DNA from: Stentor coeruleus
Lineage: Eukaryota > Ciliophora > Heterotrichea > Heterotrichida > Stentoridae
Assembly (NCBI GenBank): GCA_001970955.1
Contig: MPUH01000234.1
Coordinates: 1 to 64,000 of the forward strand
Length of the DNA: 64,000 nt
Direction of reading: 5' to 3'
The position numbers and the translations under genes are program-made. The number at the start of each line of letters is the position of its first letter. Positions within the stretch are counted from its first letter, which is position 1. The notes beneath the pieces are model-generated. The model was given only the letters and a program-made list of their open reading frames with translations. It was not told where the DNA came from and made no database searches. This document shows positions 60,128 to 64,000 of the stretch, one piece after another.

Positions 60128-62026
60128 CTATTCAGGGTTCTTTTTTATCACAGGCATCGGAATCATTCCTTCATTATTCTGTTGGAGCATTCTTTCAACT
60201 AACCTTGGGAGCTTTGGAGGTTCATTGCTATCAAAAGATAACACTTTAAGTTTACCTATAGTATTAGTCTGAGTGTTTGGAGATGCTAATAAAAACTTGG
60301 TCCTGGGTGTTGTGAAAGGGGATTTCTTTTGTGGTGATGCGTGGATTATCTGCTGGGCAAGAGAATTACTTGGGTTTAACGCAGCGACTCTAGGTTTTAT
60401 TGGGCCGATACGGTTTTCTAAGAACTCTTTTGCAATTTGTATGAATTCTGTGTTGTAAAAATCAATTATTTCTACATTTTTCCCATTACGCAGCTTTAAA
60501 CTTGAAAAAATCCCTTCTTCTTCTTCGTATATTCTTCTATATTCATCAGCAAGACTAGCAAATTTTATTGGATTTATCAGTTTACTTACTGCGAATATGC
60601 TACAGAGGATTATTACAGAGATATGCCTTCCAAAGATAATTTCTGTTTTTTCACTGAGAATGTATTTTACTGTTGACCAGATTTTTTCTTTGATAGTTTT
60701 TTCGATTTTTAAAGATTTGCAAAGGGTGTCGATACGGACACCGGCTTCGGTGATCATACGATCGAAAAATATCTCATAGTCTTCAGGGAAAATTCCTTTG
60801 TACCGATTGAAATTATTTTCTTGGGGCTCAGCATTGGAGTTGTTTATGTATTCTTGAATAAGAAGGTGGATTGAGCTGTTTTCTTTCCAGCCAATATGCA
60901 TGAGGATTTTCATTTCAATCTGTCCAAGGTGTAGTTTATAATGTGCAGGGATTTTAGATATGTTGGAAAAAGCAGGGATGAACCTGAAGAACACAAATCC
61001 TGAACATGAATAAGTGTTAAGAACTTCAGCAAAGCTGATAAATGTAACATTTTTTTGATAAAAGACTGTTTCCACACAAAACACAAACAGGCAGAGTAAA
61101 AAATCCTGTTCGTCGTATTTGAAATTTAGCTCGTTGGACTTTTCTTTTGTTAGTTTTCTATACAGAGAGTCATAGAGTACCCAAATTTTAGCTTCAATAA
61201 AATTATCTTGATAGTTAAGGAAATAGTATATGCTTTGGACTTTCTGTCCATGACTTACAACTAATTTGTCTATAATGTCTTGATATTCCAAAGCGTTTTC
61301 TGCAAGCTCTGAATCTTCTTGAATAAGTTCTTTTAGATCATATTTTTCCTGTACTAATTCTGTAATCCACTTAAGCATTTCCATCGACATAGTCATTGGA
61401 GTTGTCGGTACCACACTAGTATTTGCCACATCATTAAAATCACTATGCTCAACCTCATATCTCAAAATCTTCCCACTAATATTCTTCTTCGGAGCTGAAA
61501 ATCCACTTCCAAATCTCAGGCTATCATTCATATTAAAAGCTAATTCTCTTTCATCAAAACACTCTATATCTAAGCAAGTCTCATAGAACTTAGAAACAAC
61601 ATTTAAGTTATTTTTCACATGTTTTCTCGAAAAAAATCCTTTAAATCTATCATCTTTGATTTGAACACCTAAAGGAATCAAATACTCTCTGGCAAATTCT
61701 AGAACCCGTTCAGTCCAAAAATTCCTTTCAGGATCAGTAAAGATTAGAGAGTTTGAAGCAATATTTACCAAGTCTTTTGTTGCTGAAAGGTAACTTGGTA
61801 ATCTTTCTAATACAAAAGATACAACACCTACAAGAAGATACATACAATCAGAAAGACTATTTGTTTTATTTAGCTTTGCAGAACGTATGGAAATAAAGAG
61901 AAGCCAGGAACCTTGCATAATTTGTTGAAGAAGTTCTGGGTTGCCTTGAACTTCGAGACTTTTCCATATGCCACTTAGCTTAGAAAAACAGCTTTTGGAC
62001 ACTTGGGCTGATTGTAAGAACAGCAT
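60128..62026 (-). CDS. Retinoblastoma-like pocket protein
   Basis: A 632-residue protein. The N-terminal region (GSWLLFISIRSAKL) matches the pocket-protein N-domain. The A-box lies near residues 205-390, with the opening TPMTMSMEMLKWITELV-type. The B-box near 415-530 has FFDRMITEAGVRIDTLCKSL, IWSTVKYILSEKTEIIFGRHISVIILCSI and ADEYRRIYEEE, matching the RB B-box through the I-x-C cyclin-like helices. Ser-Pro and Thr-Pro sites (SPQKKSPF, TTPRTKF) in the tail suit CDK phosphorylation. It should repress E2F-type transcription. It is shorter than human RB1 (928), mainly at the N-terminus and spacer. Confidence 0.85.
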   Translation of the reverse strand: MLFLQSAQVSKSCFSKLSGIWKSLEVQGNPELLQQIMQGSWLLFISIRSAKLNKTNSLSDCMYLLVGVVSFVLERLPSYLSATKDLVNIASNSLIFTDPERNFWTERVLEFAREYLIPLGVQIKDDRFKGFFSRKHVKNNLNVVSKFYETCLDIECFDERELAFNMNDSLRFGSGFSAPKKNISGKILRYEVEHSDFNDVANTSVVPTTPMTMSMEMLKWITELVQEKYDLKELIQEDSELAENALEYQDIIDKLVVSHGQKVQSIYYFLNYQDNFIEAKIWVLYDSLYRKLTKEKSNELNFKYDEQDFLLCLFVFCVETVFYQKNVTFISFAEVLNTYSCSGFVFFRFIPAFSNISKIPAHYKLHLGQIEMKILMHIGWKENSSIHLLIQEYINNSNAEPQENNFNRYKGIFPEDYEIFFDRMITEAGVRIDTLCKSLKIEKTIKEKIWSTVKYILSEKTEIIFGRHISVIILCSIFAVSKLINPIKFASLADEYRRIYEEEEGIFSSLKLRNGKNVEIIDFYNTEFIQIAKEFLENRIGPIKPRVAALNPSNSLAQQIIHASPQKKSPFTTPRTKFLLASPNTQTNTIGKLKVLSFDSNEPPKLPRLVERMLQQNNEGMIPMPVIKKNPE

Positions 62027-62697
62027 TTTTTTTAATTTTAATAGTTTTTGTAATTTTGCAAAGAGGATTTTATTTGATTTTTGTTTTTAGGTTAAGATAA
62101 TAGATTTGATTAGGGTTATGGAAATGATTTTTGTTTTTTAGATTTTAGAGTTTATAGATGGTTGTATGAGGAAGATTTAGTGAAATGATTTAAGATGATT
62201 GTATTGATGATTGAGTNTTTATAGATGGTTGTATGAGGAAGATTTAGTGAAATGATTTAAGATGATTGTATTGATGATTGAGTAGGAGGATAGAATTGGG
62301 TTTAGGATAAATAAAGATTGCAGTTGTGTGAATGGAGGAAAATATTCAACATATTTATATTTCCAGTCTATACTGTATGGCTGAAAGACTAGTCTCGAAT
62401 TTTGTGTGTTTTTAGTTAGACAGTAGGATTTAAGGTGAGTTAATTATGATTTTTATGACATTGTTACATGATTTATTTTTTTTTGATTAAAAAAGTGTAG
62501 AGGAGATGGAAAATTAGTTTCTCTATTGTGGAGATTTATTTTTATTTAGATTTAGTTAAGAAATGTTTTATAATTGATGAAAGAATTTTCTAAGGATAGA
62601 GATTAATTAAAGTGAGAACATTATATATTTATTATGATTATGCATTGTTTCTTAGTATTTAACAATTTTTCTAACATTATTTTCGATAATATAAAAT
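62027..62697. promoter_or_regulatory. Divergent intergenic region with assembly duplication
   Basis: Between the RB-like start (minus) and the TPR gene (plus). The first 250 bases are G-rich on the plus strand. N 62217 separates two identical 66-base copies (62151-62216 and 62218-62283). No frame is present. Confidence 0.5.
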
Positions 62698-64000
62698 ATG
62701 TTTACTCAAAGCATGAGTAACAATGTAATAGAGCATTGCATATTAGAAAAAAATTGGAGTCTTCTTCAAAGTCACTGCAAAAGTTACATCATATCATTTT
62801 CATCATTATCAAAAGAAGAAAAATCTATCGAAGTGATCAGATTTCTTTTGAAAAAGTCCACAAGTCTTGCTAAAGATCACAGGATAAAAGAAAGTATACT
62901 TTTAAAGAATATTATTGACAATCTGAGATTAGAAGTTCCTTTAAAAGCATATGTAAAACTGGCTTATGATTTTTTAAACTATCTTTCTTGTGCGTTAAGA
63001 GAAAAAGGTTACTTATTTAAAGCTAAACTACTAACAGAAAAAGCTTTGAAGCTCAGTAAAAAGTTCAGTAGCCTAACAAAATCCACAAGTTTCATGAACA
63101 TGTGTGCGATTTTATCTAGCATGAGACAGCATGACAAAGCATTATCCTATGCAAATTTAGCCTTAGACCACATATATAACGAACTTCTAGACTTAAAAAA
63201 CCAAGGAATTCAAGACAAAATCCTGAAAAAGTACACCAAAATCGCTATAGCCAACTACAACCAAGCAGTAGAAGAAGAGTTCTTAGGTAACATAAAACAA
63301 GCTGTATACGGATATGAGACTAGTCTAGAAGTCTTAACTTCTTACAGCATTAATGCAACAGACTTAGTAGAAAAAGTTAAAAATAGCTTGGAAAGGCTTA
63401 AAAAACAAGAAATAATCAAAAGAAACTCATCACCTTTTATCATTAGGTCAAAATCCCAAATGAAAGCTTATGTGACAAATTTTTCTCCTATAAAATCCCG
63501 AAAATCCACAGGATTAAACCAACAATCACAGACTTCTAAGACTGTTTCAAATAAAATTTCAATGCCAAACACTTTTAGGAGTAGTTCTAAACAAACTTCG
63601 AGATTAAGATATGGTGGAAATGATCAAATTAAACAATCTGATCCTATAAAACAGGTTAGGATTAGTAAAAAAGTTGGTTTTGATAATGCTGGAAGATGTA
63701 GAAAATATACTGAGGATGATGAGATTGATATTGAAGGTTTGAGAACTTTTAATGATTTTGACCCGAAAGAAATTGGTAAGTTGCAAGATAATGAGTTGTC
63801 GTCGATAAGGTTTGAAAATGAGAAAAAACATAGTGATATGCTTTTTGTTGAACCTGAAATACAAAAAACCCATAATAAGAATAAAAGTGAAGAAAATATG
63901 CTTATTAAATCAACAAGATATGAAACTATCATAAAAAAGCAAGAAACAAGTTTAAAAAAAGTAGAAGAAATAAATATCAGGAGATCCATCAACCTAAAAA
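62698..64000 (+). CDS. Partial TPR protein, runs off the window
   Basis: An open frame from the ATG at 62698 reaches the window end with no stop (434 codons). Residues 1-240 form helical repeats of TPR type (KLAYDFLNYLSCALREKGYL, AKLLTEKALKLSKKF, DKALSYANLALDHIYNELL). From about 245 the protein is Lys/Ser-rich and probably disordered. The layout resembles the TPR-IQ protein at 25565-27085, and IQ motifs may follow beyond the window. The start has the ATATAAAATATG context typical here. No orthologue is named. Confidence 0.75.
   Translation, partial: MFTQSMSNNVIEHCILEKNWSLLQSHCKSYIISFSSLSKEEKSIEVIRFLLKKSTSLAKDHRIKESILLKNIIDNLRLEVPLKAYVKLAYDFLNYLSCALREKGYLFKAKLLTEKALKLSKKFSSLTKSTSFMNMCAILSSMRQHDKALSYANLALDHIYNELLDLKNQGIQDKILKKYTKIAIANYNQAVEEEFLGNIKQAVYGYETSLEVLTSYSINATDLVEKVKNSLERLKKQEIIKRNSSPFIIRSKSQMKAYVTNFSPIKSRKSTGLNQQSQTSKTVSNKISMPNTFRSSSKQTSRLRYGGNDQIKQSDPIKQVRISKKVGFDNAGRCRKYTEDDEIDIEGLRTFNDFDPKEIGKLQDNELSSIRFENEKKHSDMLFVEPEIQKTHNKNKSEENMLIKSTRYETIIKKQETSLKKVEEINIRRSINLK

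Overview
The window reads as macronuclear DNA of a heterotrich ciliate, most likely Stentor or a close relative. It is AT-rich and densely packed on both strands. Reading frames close with TAA, TAG or TGA, so the code looks standard. Several frames are interrupted only by 15-nt introns (GT..A10..AG), the introns known from Stentor and its kin. No tRNA, rRNA, CRISPR array, transposon or virus-like element was recognised.

Layout. 0.7-7 kb: importin-alpha-like protein, EF-hand protein, UCP-like mitochondrial carrier, a broken exosome RRP46-like gene and a PP2C phosphatase. 7-16 kb: a broken lipase gene, CXC-domain (LIN54/tesmin-like) protein, RING E3 candidate with a C-terminal PCNA-binding motif, GAR-domain coiled-coil protein, two further coiled-coil proteins. 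16-27 kb: a decayed coding remnant, MFS transporter, and a 6-kb gene for a cysteine-rich multi-pass surface protein preceded by a decayed relative; then a TPR-IQ protein. 27-40 kb: TAF4-like candidate, CDK, CFAP57, SEC23, CaMK-like kinase, CDPK. 40-52 kb: PX-START protein, pyruvate-kinase-like pseudoenzyme, MAK-like kinase, another CAMK-type kinase, Cdc25-like phosphatase with an N-terminal PIP box, probable mitochondrial protein, and a VHS/coiled-coil/adaptin-ear protein. 52-64 kb: NAA25, charged coiled-coil protein, PDAP1-like protein, MORN protein, retinoblastoma-like protein and the first part of a TPR protein that runs off the window.

Together the genes are ordinary cellular machinery (trafficking, cilia, signalling) with a notable set of cell-cycle parts: CDK, Cdc25-like phosphatase, RB-like pocket protein and a CXC protein of the kind found with RB in DREAM/MuvB complexes. 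Five protein kinases fit the known expansion of the Stentor kinome. Gene spacing is extremely tight in places (10, 18, 25, 26, 30 and 38 nt).

Assembly caution. Ten single N bases (23345, 23604, 44616, 48136, 51584, 52763, 53006, 56169, 58253, 62217) each sit between two near-identical copies of the flanking sequence, often differing by a few SNPs or an indel. They look like unmerged overlapping or allelic contig ends, not biological duplications. A 73-bp exact tandem copy in the pyruvate-kinase-like gene has the same effect without an N.
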